DNA of 64,000 nucleotides from JBBDWJ01 sp963824095. GTDB lineage: Bacteria; Acidobacteriota; Terriglobia; Bryobacterales; UBA6623. The stretch lies in assembly GCA_963824095.1 (NCBI GenBank), contig CAWGNS010000007.1, positions 62,001 to 126,000 of the forward strand, written 5' to 3'. The notes under the pieces were generated by a model. That model saw nothing but the letters and a program-made list of their open reading frames with translations. It ran no database searches and was not told the DNA's origin. Within the stretch, counting starts at the first letter, position 1. Each line of letters opens with the position of its first letter. The position numbers were made by a program, and so were the translations under genes. Positions 16,580 to 24,662 of the stretch are shown one piece after another.

Positions 16580-18613
16580 ATGAAAATTTCGATATCCGAG
16601 AGAGTCGCCCGGCGGCTAGCCGCTGTCCTCGTTCTACTGGGTTGCGGGCTCGCCTTACCCGCTCAAACCTTGCCGCCGCACATCGCGGAGGGTGGCGTCA
16701 CGGAGGCCGCCCAGTTCCTTCATATGGTCGCGCCGGGCTCGATCGCCACGGCATTTGGCGAGAATTTTGCGGACGACTCATTCGAGGCGGATTCCATCCC
16801 GCTACCGCTCGAGTTGGGCGGCGTGCGCGTGGAAGTGAACGGAGTCCCCGCGCCGCTCTACTTTGTCTCGGCCGGCCAGATCAATTTCCAGATCCCGTTT
16901 GAGACGCAGCTCGGTGAAGCGAGCGTGGTCGTGTTCCATGACGGCGTCGCGAGCGCAGCGGAGACCGTCGAGGTCAAATCCTATGTGCCGGCGGCGTTCA
17001 AGAACGCGGCGACGGGCGAAGCGATTGTGGTTATCGCCGGCTCGGCGCAGTTGATCGACGCCGAACACCCGGCGGTGGCGGACCAGGCGCTGACGGTGTT
17101 CATAAACGGCTTTGGCCTCCTCGACAATCCGCCCGCAACCGGCGCTGCCTCTCCGGTGGACCCCCTGGCGCGCACTATTGCCATCCCGCGTGTCCGCCTG
17201 GGCGATCAGGAGGTGACGGTCTACTACGCCGGTTTGGCCCCGGGTTACGTCGGCTTGGGACAGCTCAACCTCGGCCTGCCCGCCAATTTGCCCGAGGGCA
17301 CGGGGTCCGCTCTGCCGTTGAGCATCGACTTTGATGGATCGACGGCGCCGATCGAGAACCTGCCCGTGGTGCTTCCGGCTCCTCCGGCGCCCGACGTCGG
17401 CATCGAGATCACCAACGTCACCCCGTCGAGCATTTTCCCGGGCGACTCCTTCCGCGTCGACTACACGCTGGCGACGCCGACCGGCTACGTCGGGGAGGCG
17501 GAAGTCACTTTCTTCCTTCAACTCGCCAACAGCTATACGACCCTGGAACACTTCACCGTCGAGCTTACCGGCGTCGACGTGGCTCTTTCTCGGGATCTGA
17601 CGACTCACGAAACGATGTTTCCCGGCAGCTACAGCCTTCAGGGCGAGGTCAGCATTCCGGGGGACGGCAACCCCTCGAACGACAACTTCACGCTCGAGCA
17701 GCCGTTCGTCATCGAGGCGCGCAGCGGGGAACCGAACGACGTCGGCGTCGAGATCACAAGCGTGACGCCCGCGCAGATCGCCCCGGGAGACACTCTCACC
17801 TACAAATACAAACTGCTCAATTTGAGCGGCTATAGCGGGCCGGTGGATGTGACGTTTCAGCTTTCCACTTCGAGCTCCGGCCGGGTTCTGCTCACCGAAC
17901 CGGTGATGCTCGAAGGCGCGGAGCGCGAACTGGTTCGGGAAGTGGCGACGCCCGTCGACCTACCGATCGACACCTACCGGCCGGTGATGCGGGTGCAGAT
18001 CGAGAACGACACCGACCCGTCGAACAACATTGCGCTCTTTAGCGATAGCGTCGTCGTCGCCGCGCCCGCCGCCCCGCTGAGCGAGACGCCGGGCGAAGCG
18101 CCCCCGCTTGGGGAACTCACCGAAGGCAATCTGAGCGACTGGCAGCTCGTCGCCTACCGCGGCCAGTTGCCCGTGGATCCGGGCATCCGGCTTGGCGACG
18201 GGGCCGCCCCCGTGGTGGGCCGGTCGTTTCTGACAGGCGTAGCGCCGTCGGCCAATCGCCTGATTCTGCACTACCCGCGCGCCGCCGCGCTCAAAACGAA
18301 TTGGGATCTGTCAGACCGCCGCTCGCTCGAATTCTGGGTGAGCCTGGGCGCCAACGCGAGTCTAAGCGCGGGGCATCCCCGAATCGTCCTTCACTCCGCC
18401 CACGGCAGCCGCACACTCACCCTGGTCGAGCAAACCGACTGGACTCCGAACTTCTTCCAGCGCCTCAACGCCCCGCTGAACGGCGACGCGAACTGGGCGG
18501 TCGCCAACCAAGGCGCATTCGACACCCGCCACGTGACGGGCTTCGATCTGGATTTCCAGTTCGATAAGTCGGGCGGCATTGCGGTGAATCTGGACGGGGT
18601 TGAATTCAAGTAG
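16580..18613 (+). CDS. secreted TIGR03437 + double CARDB domain protein
   Basis: About 677 residues. Signal peptide LAAVLVLLGCGLALPAQ. The Solibacter-type TIGR03437 domain spans about residues 30-260 (VAPGSIATAFGENFAD, VRVEVNGVPAPLYFVSAGQINFQIP). Two CARDB adhesive beta domains follow at about 270-380 (DVGIEITNVTPSSIFPGDSF) and 390-505 (DVGVEITSVTPAQIAPGDTL). A last domain resembles a carbohydrate-binding jelly roll (DLSDRRSLEFWVSLG). The ATG at 16580 places the signal peptide properly although the AAGAAGG site is only a few bases upstream. Likely a cell-surface or matrix protein; ligand unknown. Confidence 0.85.
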   Translation: MKISISERVARRLAAVLVLLGCGLALPAQTLPPHIAEGGVTEAAQFLHMVAPGSIATAFGENFADDSFEADSIPLPLELGGVRVEVNGVPAPLYFVSAGQINFQIPFETQLGEASVVVFHDGVASAAETVEVKSYVPAAFKNAATGEAIVVIAGSAQLIDAEHPAVADQALTVFINGFGLLDNPPATGAASPVDPLARTIAIPRVRLGDQEVTVYYAGLAPGYVGLGQLNLGLPANLPEGTGSALPLSIDFDGSTAPIENLPVVLPAPPAPDVGIEITNVTPSSIFPGDSFRVDYTLATPTGYVGEAEVTFFLQLANSYTTLEHFTVELTGVDVALSRDLTTHETMFPGSYSLQGEVSIPGDGNPSNDNFTLEQPFVIEARSGEPNDVGVEITSVTPAQIAPGDTLTYKYKLLNLSGYSGPVDVTFQLSTSSSGRVLLTEPVMLEGAERELVREVATPVDLPIDTYRPVMRVQIENDTDPSNNIALFSDSVVVAAPAAPLSETPGEAPPLGELTEGNLSDWQLVAYRGQLPVDPGIRLGDGAAPVVGRSFLTGVAPSANRLILHYPRAAALKTNWDLSDRRSLEFWVSLGANASLSAGHPRIVLHSAHGSRTLTLVEQTDWTPNFFQRLNAPLNGDANWAVANQGAFDTRHVTGFDLDFQFDKSGGIAVNLDGVEFK

Positions 18614-18658
18614 TGGCGGGGCCGGGTGAAAAGGGATGGGACTACGCTTCGTTCGATC

Positions 18659-18856
18659 ATGTGCGACCGTCGTGCGACGACCTTATTCTCCGTGGCAGCG
18701 GTATGCGCAATACCCCTGGCTGTACTGCTCGCGCTCACGGCCTCACCTATTTGTGATCAGATCCGATCGGCTTGGGTTAGCAATGCCCTGTCTCGTTGTA
18801 CCGCTTGGGTGACGGCATTCATGGGGAGCTATTTGGCGGCGGCTACCACTAGGTAA
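18659..18856 (+). CDS. possible small membrane protein
   Basis: A 65-residue frame with a hydrophobic stretch (TTLFSVAAVCAIPLAVLLALTA) followed by a Cys-containing tail. There is no strong ribosome-binding site. It lies between the CARDB protein and a more credible small membrane gene. It may be real or an accidental frame; composition is less GC-rich than its neighbours. Nothing else is seen in this 285-base gap. Confidence 0.3.
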   Translation: MCDRRATTLFSVAAVCAIPLAVLLALTASPICDQIRSAWVSNALSRCTAWVTAFMGSYLAAATTR

Positions 18857-18898
18857 CCGGCTCTTGCCGCCGAGTCAACTCGTCGGTAGGATCGCTGT

Positions 18899-19201
18899 AT
18901 GATTCTCGATGTGGCTATCATGGCGGTGTTCCTGCTTGTGGGGAACCTGGCATTCCGGCACTTCGAGCCCCAGACACCATGGTGGCGCCGTGTGCTAAAG
19001 GCCTTCGTAGTGCTCGCGGTGACGGCGGTCATTTCGTATTACTTCGGTAGAACCGGCGTCCTCCTAGCGTTAGCTATTGCTCTACTGCCCGTGATCTATG
19101 TCCACGCAATTTGGCTGCCGAGCCACGGCGTCAACGGCTGGACGGGCGAGCCACGAGAGAAGTACTACGCGCTACGGGGATGGGCGCCTCCGGATCGTTG
19201 A
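18899..19201 (+). CDS. small membrane protein of unknown function
   Basis: A 100-residue protein with an N-terminal helix (residues 5-18), a helix at about 33-47 (AFVVLAVTAVISYYF) and another at 50-68 (GVLLALAIALLPVIYVHAIW). It ends with a soluble tail containing GVNGWTGEPREKYYALRGW, which looks like a conserved signature. TAGGAT lies upstream of the ATG at 18899. Family not recognised. It is convergent with the ceramidase-like gene. Confidence 0.65.
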   Translation: MILDVAIMAVFLLVGNLAFRHFEPQTPWWRRVLKAFVVLAVTAVISYYFGRTGVLLALAIALLPVIYVHAIWLPSHGVNGWTGEPREKYYALRGWAPPDR

Positions 19202-19288
19202 CGGAATCCCGAACCGCTCCGACGGTTGCGTGCCGTGCCAAGCGCCGCGAGGGGCGCAACCAGCCCGTTCGCGATGGTCCTCGGGCTC

Positions 19289-20572
19289 TCAAAGCGTATC
19301 CATCATATCCACCAGCCCGTTCACGATGGCGTCTTCGGCGCAGCCCCGCTTCAGGTGCGTGCTGACGATCTCGTAACTAACCTTCTCGTAGGCGTCGTCG
19401 TCGGGGATATAACCGATGCTGCCGTTGGCGTGCGTCAGCATCATCGTCGCCCGGAACGGCGTCTCCTTGTCGAGATGCGTCTCGATTCCGGTCAACACCT
19501 CTCCCGAGACGCCGGTGATGGCGACGTGATTCAACAGCAACACGGAAAGCCGGATATCCACCGGGTCGGCGTCGAGGAATTCGTACTTCAAATCGGGACG
19601 GCGCGCCGGCCCCGGCGGATTCATCTTGCCCGGGCAGGTGACGACGCGTTGCGCGCCGCTGATCGAAACGCGGTTCGAGGTCCGGATCGTGTCCGCCACG
19701 CGAATCACTTCTTCGGAGAGAATACGGCCCAGCACCGTGACGTTGTCGAAATCGGTGCCGACGCGATAGATCGGGTCCTGATCGCCGGCCGCCGCGCTGG
19801 TCCACGGTACGACCACGTCGCCGCCGTAGTGCTGCTCGACATCGCGCGCCGTTTCGCCCGGCAGGTCGCCCGAGATCGAGTAGTTGCGCGGGCCCATCAC
19901 CGTGCCGTGCACCGAGTAGTTCGCCAGGATCGCGAGCGGCGTCCCCGACGCGCTTTCGAACTTCAGCACGGCGACGGTCTTGTTCGACGGGCCGTCGGGA
20001 TTATCGCCGAGCCAGTAGCCGCCGTCGGCCATGCGGGCGCGGCGGTTCATGTTGACGCTGGCCTTGCCGGTTCCAAACCCGAAACGCGCCGGCTGGAGCT
20101 TATCGCGGGCCTGGCGCACGGCGGCCGCCAGCTTATCCTGGACCTCCTGATAGTAGGCCGCGTGTCGGGGATTGTCGGTATCCGCCAGCCGCGCCAAATC
20201 GGGCGCCGCATGCGTGTGCGTGGCCGTGAGCAGAATATTCTCGCGCGGAATGCCGGTCTCGCTGCTGATCCGCGCCGACATCGTCTCCCAGAAGCCGTTG
20301 GGGATGCCGACAAAATCTGAGCCGATGATGGCGGCCTGCGCCGAGCCGTCGTCCACCACGATGACCCGGAAATAAATCGGGTCGTGAATGTCCTTATGGC
20401 CCTGGTCGCGGCTCGAATAGCCGCTCATCGGCACGGCAAGATCCTCAGCCGGCGTGACGTCGGCCCGCGCCGCGCCGGCACGCAGGGAACCTTTCCCGGC
20501 GCCGAAAGACGGGGGAGCGAGCCCCATTAGCAACAGACTCATAGCGGAGAGCATCGAAAGTAACCGGGTCAT
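19289..20572 (-). CDS. secreted neutral/alkaline ceramidase-like hydrolase
   Basis: A 427-residue exported protein with signal peptide MLSAMSLLLMGLAPPSFGA. The catalytic region matches the neutral ceramidase N-terminal family: RAGAARADVTPAE at the mature N-terminus, then NILLTATHTHAAPDL (Zn-binding His residues near 130-140) and ILANYSVHGTVMG (His near 225). It is shorter than true ceramidases (about 650-700 residues) and lacks their C-terminal Ig domain, as is usual for the many bacterial relatives. Amide substrate unknown. ATG at 20572 is chosen for the AAGGGGAACAGG site directly before it. Confidence 0.88.
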   Translation of the reverse strand: MTRLLSMLSAMSLLLMGLAPPSFGAGKGSLRAGAARADVTPAEDLAVPMSGYSSRDQGHKDIHDPIYFRVIVVDDGSAQAAIIGSDFVGIPNGFWETMSARISSETGIPRENILLTATHTHAAPDLARLADTDNPRHAAYYQEVQDKLAAAVRQARDKLQPARFGFGTGKASVNMNRRARMADGGYWLGDNPDGPSNKTVAVLKFESASGTPLAILANYSVHGTVMGPRNYSISGDLPGETARDVEQHYGGDVVVPWTSAAAGDQDPIYRVGTDFDNVTVLGRILSEEVIRVADTIRTSNRVSISGAQRVVTCPGKMNPPGPARRPDLKYEFLDADPVDIRLSVLLLNHVAITGVSGEVLTGIETHLDKETPFRATMMLTHANGSIGYIPDDDAYEKVSYEIVSTHLKRGCAEDAIVNGLVDMMDTL

Positions 20573-20728
20573 CCTGTTCCCCTTCCACAACGCGCATCAA
20601 CCTAACAGACCAAGGGTGGCGGCGGCAACCGGCCCGAAACGGCTCAGCCGCAGTGGGATCAACCGCGGGGAGAGTCCGAAGTCAACCAGTAATCGTGTTT
20701 TGAGCGGACCCCGCCGACAACAACCGAA

Positions 20729-21106
20729 TCATGCATCCGGACCGCCGGTCCAACGTCGCGGCGTCTTGGGCGGGTGATGGAGGTCGAATTTCCCGGTGGG
20801 CACGAGCTTGTGAAAGCGCCACAGGATGAGCCAGGGCAACAACTGCCCGCCGATCAGGCCTACCGCGATGACTCCACCGCGCCCGATCGTCGGCATCAAC
20901 ACAAAGATCAACGGCACAAGCAGTAGAACCGGAACGGCAATCGCCAGCGCAATCGTGTCCTCGGAAAGCCTGAGTTCGACGCCGCAACCGTCGCAATCGA
21001 TGGCCCCTGAAAAAGAGCTTTTTGAACTTGCTCCTTTTCTAACACAGGTACACCGGCCGATGCGCAGCCTCTCGACGCGATCTTGACCTAGTTCGCGGCG
21101 GAAAAG
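20729..21106 (-). pseudogene. zinc-ribbon plus membrane-helix protein without a usable start codon
   Basis: The frame ends at 20729 and is open back to a stop at 21107-21109. It encodes RIGRCTCVRKGASSKSSF, then a CDGCG motif and two hydrophobic helices (ALAIAVPVLLLVPLIFVL and GGVIAVGLIGGQLLPWLIL). The two Cys pairs (CTC and CDGC) look like a zinc ribbon. The first ATG, GTG or TTG in frame (GTG at 20917) falls inside the first helix and would remove the ribbon. Either the 5' end is damaged or a rare start (CTG, ATC) is used. Confidence 0.5.
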
Positions 21107-21368
21107 CTACCGGATTTGGGCCGCGAGTTCTGCGCCCGGCCCCTTCCTGCGGCAGCCCCTCCATCGGTATGCGCCCGCGGGCTGCTTGCGCCGGCCGACG
21201 GCAGCAGGAATCGGGCCGCATCGTAGAACAACGTACTGCCGGGCTCTCCCCGCCCAGCACGCTGGCCTCGGATGTCGGCCCGACGGCAAATATCGTATCG
21301 TGGTGACCGGGCGCTGTCCCCACTCACACCTTCACCAGCAGCAGGATGGCCCTGCCGGGAGCAGACAA

Positions 21369-21764
21369 ATGGAACTCAAAAGAAATGGCTCGCAACCTTC
21401 CGCCAAGGGACCGGCGGATTGGTTCACGGGGACGGTGCGTATCGACGCCCCTTTTCAGGCATCAGAACCGGCGCGGGTGCAAGGCGCCAGCGTCACCTTC
21501 GAGCCGGGTGCGCGGACGGCGTGGCATACGCATCCGCTCGGTCAGACTCTGATCGTCACCGCAGGCTGTGGCCGGGTCCAGCGCGAAGGCGGACCGGTCG
21601 AGGAGATCCGGCCCGGCGATGTCATCTGGTTCGCGCCCGGAGAAAAGCACTGGCACGGCGCCGCGCCAACGACCGCGATGGCGCACATCGCCATTCAGGA
21701 AAGGCTCGAAGGCAAGGTCGTTGAGTGGATGGAGCAGGTCAGCGACGAACAATACGGGAAGTAA
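21369..21764 (+). CDS. cupin, (R)-selective hydroxynitrile lyase-like
   Basis: A 131-residue single-domain cupin. Motif one, TAWHTHPLGQT, gives His53, His55 and Gln59; motif two, PGEKHWHG, gives His94 and His96. These are the same positions as the Mn ligands I recall for the cupin hydroxynitrile lyase of Granulicella tundricola. Ala40, Val42, Thr50, His106 and Gln110, known there as active-site positions, are also conserved in number. That enzyme splits or forms cyanohydrins such as mandelonitrile; the natural role is unknown. The ATG at 21369 fits the family N-terminus (MELKRNGSQ). A GGGAG site precedes it. Confidence 0.88.
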   Translation: MELKRNGSQPSAKGPADWFTGTVRIDAPFQASEPARVQGASVTFEPGARTAWHTHPLGQTLIVTAGCGRVQREGGPVEEIRPGDVIWFAPGEKHWHGAAPTTAMAHIAIQERLEGKVVEWMEQVSDEQYGK

Positions 21765-21900
21765 TCGGGGCCAAGGCAACAGCGATCGATGCGCCCCCCG
21801 AAACCAGGCGGCTGTCGCGTTCCGCGTGCTCGCCGCAAGAGACAAACGGATCGTCCATCCGGACCGTCGGCCTGAGCCGAGTTTCGAGTTTCGTTCAACA

Positions 21901-23595
21901 ATGCCAACAAACGGTCACGCCAGGACTTTGCGCCTTCCCTTGCTGCAAGGTGTGCGGCCCCTCACGGGCCGGCAGATCCCGGCGGAGATCGTCGCGGGCT
22001 TGACCTTGGCCGCCCTCTCCATACCCGAAGTGATGGGCTACACGAAGATCGCCGGCATGCCCGTGATGACCGGCCTCTATACCATCCTCATCCCTATGGC
22101 GCTGTTCGCCCTCTTCGGGTCGTCGCGGCATCTGGTCGTGGGCGCCGACTCGGCCACGGCCGCCATGCTCGCCGCCACTCTCTCGGATATCGCCGCCCGG
22201 GGCTCCGCCGAGTACGTCGCGCTGGCGGGCGTCCTGGCGTTGATGGCCGCGGGTTACCTGTTTCTCGCGCGCGTCATCCGCCTCGGTTTTCTGGCCGACT
22301 TCCTGTCGCGCACGGTGCTCGTCGGGTTCCTGACCGGCGTCGGCATCCAGGTCGCCGTCGGCCAGATCCCCGGCATGCTCGGCGTCGCCGGAGGCACGCA
22401 TGGCTCGCTCCCGCGCATGTGGAGTAACTGGCGGCAATTCGGACAGGCCAGCCCCCAGGGGTTGGCCCTGTCGGCCGTGGTGCTGGTGATCATCCTCGGG
22501 GCGAAGGTCGTCTCGAAAAAGGTTCCCGGCGCGTTGATCGCCGTGACTGTTGCCATCGCGGCCAGTTGGGCGCTCGACCTGCGATCTCACGGCGTCCGCG
22601 TGCTCGGCGCGATTCCCGGCGGACTGCCGCCCCTCGGGCTACCCGAGATCGACTGGAGCTGGACGCTGGTCCAGACGCTGATCCCTCCCGCCTTTTCAAT
22701 TTTCGTCGTCATCCTGTCTCAAAGCGCCGCGACCTCGCGCGCCTATGCCGCCCGCTACGGCGAACGTTTCGACGAAAACGTCGATCTGGTGGGTCTGGGT
22801 CTGGCCAACGTGGGCGCCGCTCTGTCGGGAACCTTTGTGGTCAATGGCAGCCCGACCAAGACCCAGATGGTCGACAGCGCCGGCGGGCGCAGTCAGCTCG
22901 CGCAGCTTTCGACAGCCGTCATCGTGCTCCTCGTTTTGTTGTTTCTCACGGCGCCCCTGGCGTACATGCCGGAGGCCGCGTTATCGGCCGTCGTCTTCCT
23001 GATCGGCGTGGAGCTGATCGACGTCCAAGGGATGCGAAAGATCTATGCGCAGCGCCCCTGGGAATTTTGGGTGGCGCTGATCGCAACGGTGGTAGTCGTG
23101 TTCTGGGGCGTCGAGCAAGGCATCGTTCTCGCCATCATCCTCTCGCTGCTGGCGCACACGCGGCATGGCTACCGGCCGCAGAACGTGGTGCTGGCGACGA
23201 CCCAGCAAGGGAGCTGGCGGAGCCTGCCGGTGACCACCGCGGCGCAGCTCGTTCCGGGATTGCTGGTCTACCGATTCACGCACGGCATGTACTACGCAAA
23301 CGCGGAACTGCTTTCGCGGCAGGTGGAAGAGTTGGCCAGGAACGCGCAGCCGCCGTTGTCGTGGTTCTGCGTGGATGCCGCCGCCGTCGACGATGTGGAT
23401 TTTACCGCCGCCGAGAATCTGCTTGCCGTCGCCGGCCTTCTTCAGAAAGAGGGCATCCGGCTGGTGTTCGCCGAGGTCTCCGACGACGTCAGGGCCGAGC
23501 TGGATCGCTCCGGGATTTCCACGCGGATCGGCCCCAGCGCCTACTATGCGACGGTTTCCGACGTGGTAAACGATTACCGTCAGAATACTGCGTAG
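21901..23595 (+). CDS. SulP family anion transporter with STAS domain
   Basis: A 564-residue inner-membrane transporter. The Sulfate_transp core covers about residues 20-430, including GLTLAALSIPEVMGYTKIAGMP (first helices) and VNGSPTKTQMVDSAGGRSQ (the conserved loop before helix 9). A cytoplasmic STAS domain fills about 440-560 (VPGLLVYRFTHGMYYANAE, WFCVDAAAVDDVDFTAAENL). Substrates of the family include sulfate and bicarbonate; specificity cannot be read here. ATG at 21901 is followed by a short cytoplasmic tail. No obvious operon partner; the cupin ends 136 bases before. Confidence 0.93.
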   Translation: MPTNGHARTLRLPLLQGVRPLTGRQIPAEIVAGLTLAALSIPEVMGYTKIAGMPVMTGLYTILIPMALFALFGSSRHLVVGADSATAAMLAATLSDIAARGSAEYVALAGVLALMAAGYLFLARVIRLGFLADFLSRTVLVGFLTGVGIQVAVGQIPGMLGVAGGTHGSLPRMWSNWRQFGQASPQGLALSAVVLVIILGAKVVSKKVPGALIAVTVAIAASWALDLRSHGVRVLGAIPGGLPPLGLPEIDWSWTLVQTLIPPAFSIFVVILSQSAATSRAYAARYGERFDENVDLVGLGLANVGAALSGTFVVNGSPTKTQMVDSAGGRSQLAQLSTAVIVLLVLLFLTAPLAYMPEAALSAVVFLIGVELIDVQGMRKIYAQRPWEFWVALIATVVVVFWGVEQGIVLAIILSLLAHTRHGYRPQNVVLATTQQGSWRSLPVTTAAQLVPGLLVYRFTHGMYYANAELLSRQVEELARNAQPPLSWFCVDAAAVDDVDFTAAENLLAVAGLLQKEGIRLVFAEVSDDVRAELDRSGISTRIGPSAYYATVSDVVNDYRQNTA

Positions 23596-23639
23596 TCCGC
23601 GCCACGGGGGCCAGCGCGAGAAGACGGTGGATACAGGCA

Positions 23640-23681
23640 GCGCGGGTGTATACTGTTTGCCATGCCAGGGTCAAAAGGAAA
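23640..23681 (+). promoter_or_regulatory. promoter/5'-leader element shared with the DUF4159 gene
   Basis: GCGCGGGTGTATACT at 23640-23654 followed by CCAGGGTCAAAAGGAAA. It is nearly the same as the element at 4435-4472. TATACT could be a -10. The leader to the ATG at 23709 is about 50 bases, similar to the DUF4159 copy. Confidence 0.45.
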
Positions 23682-23708
23682 GTCCTGTTTCAAAGGGAGG
23701 GCGCGCCC

Positions 23709-24557
23709 ATGGAAATCCGAATGATTCACAACGGCAGGGATCGCGATTCGCTTTTCATGCCGATGGATCCGCAAGAGTCCGATCTGATGCTGCAGTACAG
23801 CATCCAGCTCGTGCGGTGCGAACCGACAACGCACTTCAATGTCTCGGGCACCTACTGCACCGGCCATGGCATTCTACACGACACATACGGCCGGTTTCAT
23901 CTCGATCCATGGACGGATGCCGAGTGGATAGCTTTTAGCAAGAATTTCGTGGGCGTCATCACCCGCTACTGGGACCGCAAGTTCCGGCTCACGCCGAGCC
24001 GGCCATGGTATCGGCCGCGCGGTGCCCAGGGAGCCCCCTCGGCGGCCAACATCACGTGCAACCTCTCTCTTGGGCTGGTGGGGACGGCCGCGAGCGCCAA
24101 CCAGCGGTACTTCATCATCAAGCCCCGCGAGACCAACTTCCGGTCCTTCGCCGATCCGCCGAAGCGGCTTGGGCTGTTCACCCACCGCGACCTCGCCCTC
24201 GGCTGGAATACGCGGCGGACCCGGGTCGGTCGCGTGCGGCACAGCGTCAGCTATCTCCAAAGCACAGTCCTGCACGAGTTCGGCCATACGCTCGGCCTGG
24301 ACCACGTCGCCGGGCCGGGAAACAGTGACGCCAACTACGGCATCACGCTCCAGCAGCGTGAGGATCTGATGGGCATGGGCGACCATGTCACCGGGAGAGA
24401 GGCGCGGCCCTGGATAACGCAATTGCGCCACCATCTGATTCCCGCGCGCGGCGAGGCCCCCTTGCGCTTCACCGCGACGGTAATCGCGCCGCAACTGATC
24501 ACCTACTGGGACAACGACTGGCGGCCCCCGGCCCCGCCCGCACCCGCCGCGCCTTAG
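23709..24557 (+). CDS. metzincin-type zinc metalloprotease-like protein
   Basis: A 282-residue protein carrying the full metzincin zinc motif HEFGHTLGLDH (residues 189-199) and a downstream LMGMG at 222-225 that could be the Met-turn. Three His would bind zinc and Glu190 would be the base. No signal peptide or propeptide is visible at the N-terminus, which is odd for a secreted metzincin. It ends in a Pro/Ala tail (PPAPPAPAAP). GGGAGGG lies about ten bases before the ATG. Convergent with the M23 gene. Substrate unknown. Confidence 0.8.
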   Translation: MEIRMIHNGRDRDSLFMPMDPQESDLMLQYSIQLVRCEPTTHFNVSGTYCTGHGILHDTYGRFHLDPWTDAEWIAFSKNFVGVITRYWDRKFRLTPSRPWYRPRGAQGAPSAANITCNLSLGLVGTAASANQRYFIIKPRETNFRSFADPPKRLGLFTHRDLALGWNTRRTRVGRVRHSVSYLQSTVLHEFGHTLGLDHVAGPGNSDANYGITLQQREDLMGMGDHVTGREARPWITQLRHHLIPARGEAPLRFTATVIAPQLITYWDNDWRPPAPPAPAAP

Positions 24558-24662
24558 AAGACTTCGGCGGGTCGACCGCGAACCTGCATCGCATCTTTCC
24601 AGCGGATCGGTGGCGGAGTATTTCCGGACACTTGCGATTCGTGCTGATGAATGGGCAACGGC

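Noticed and set aside
21088..21327. 80-codon minus-strand frame before the cupin gene
   Set aside because: No recognisable sequence and competing frames of similar length; could be debris.
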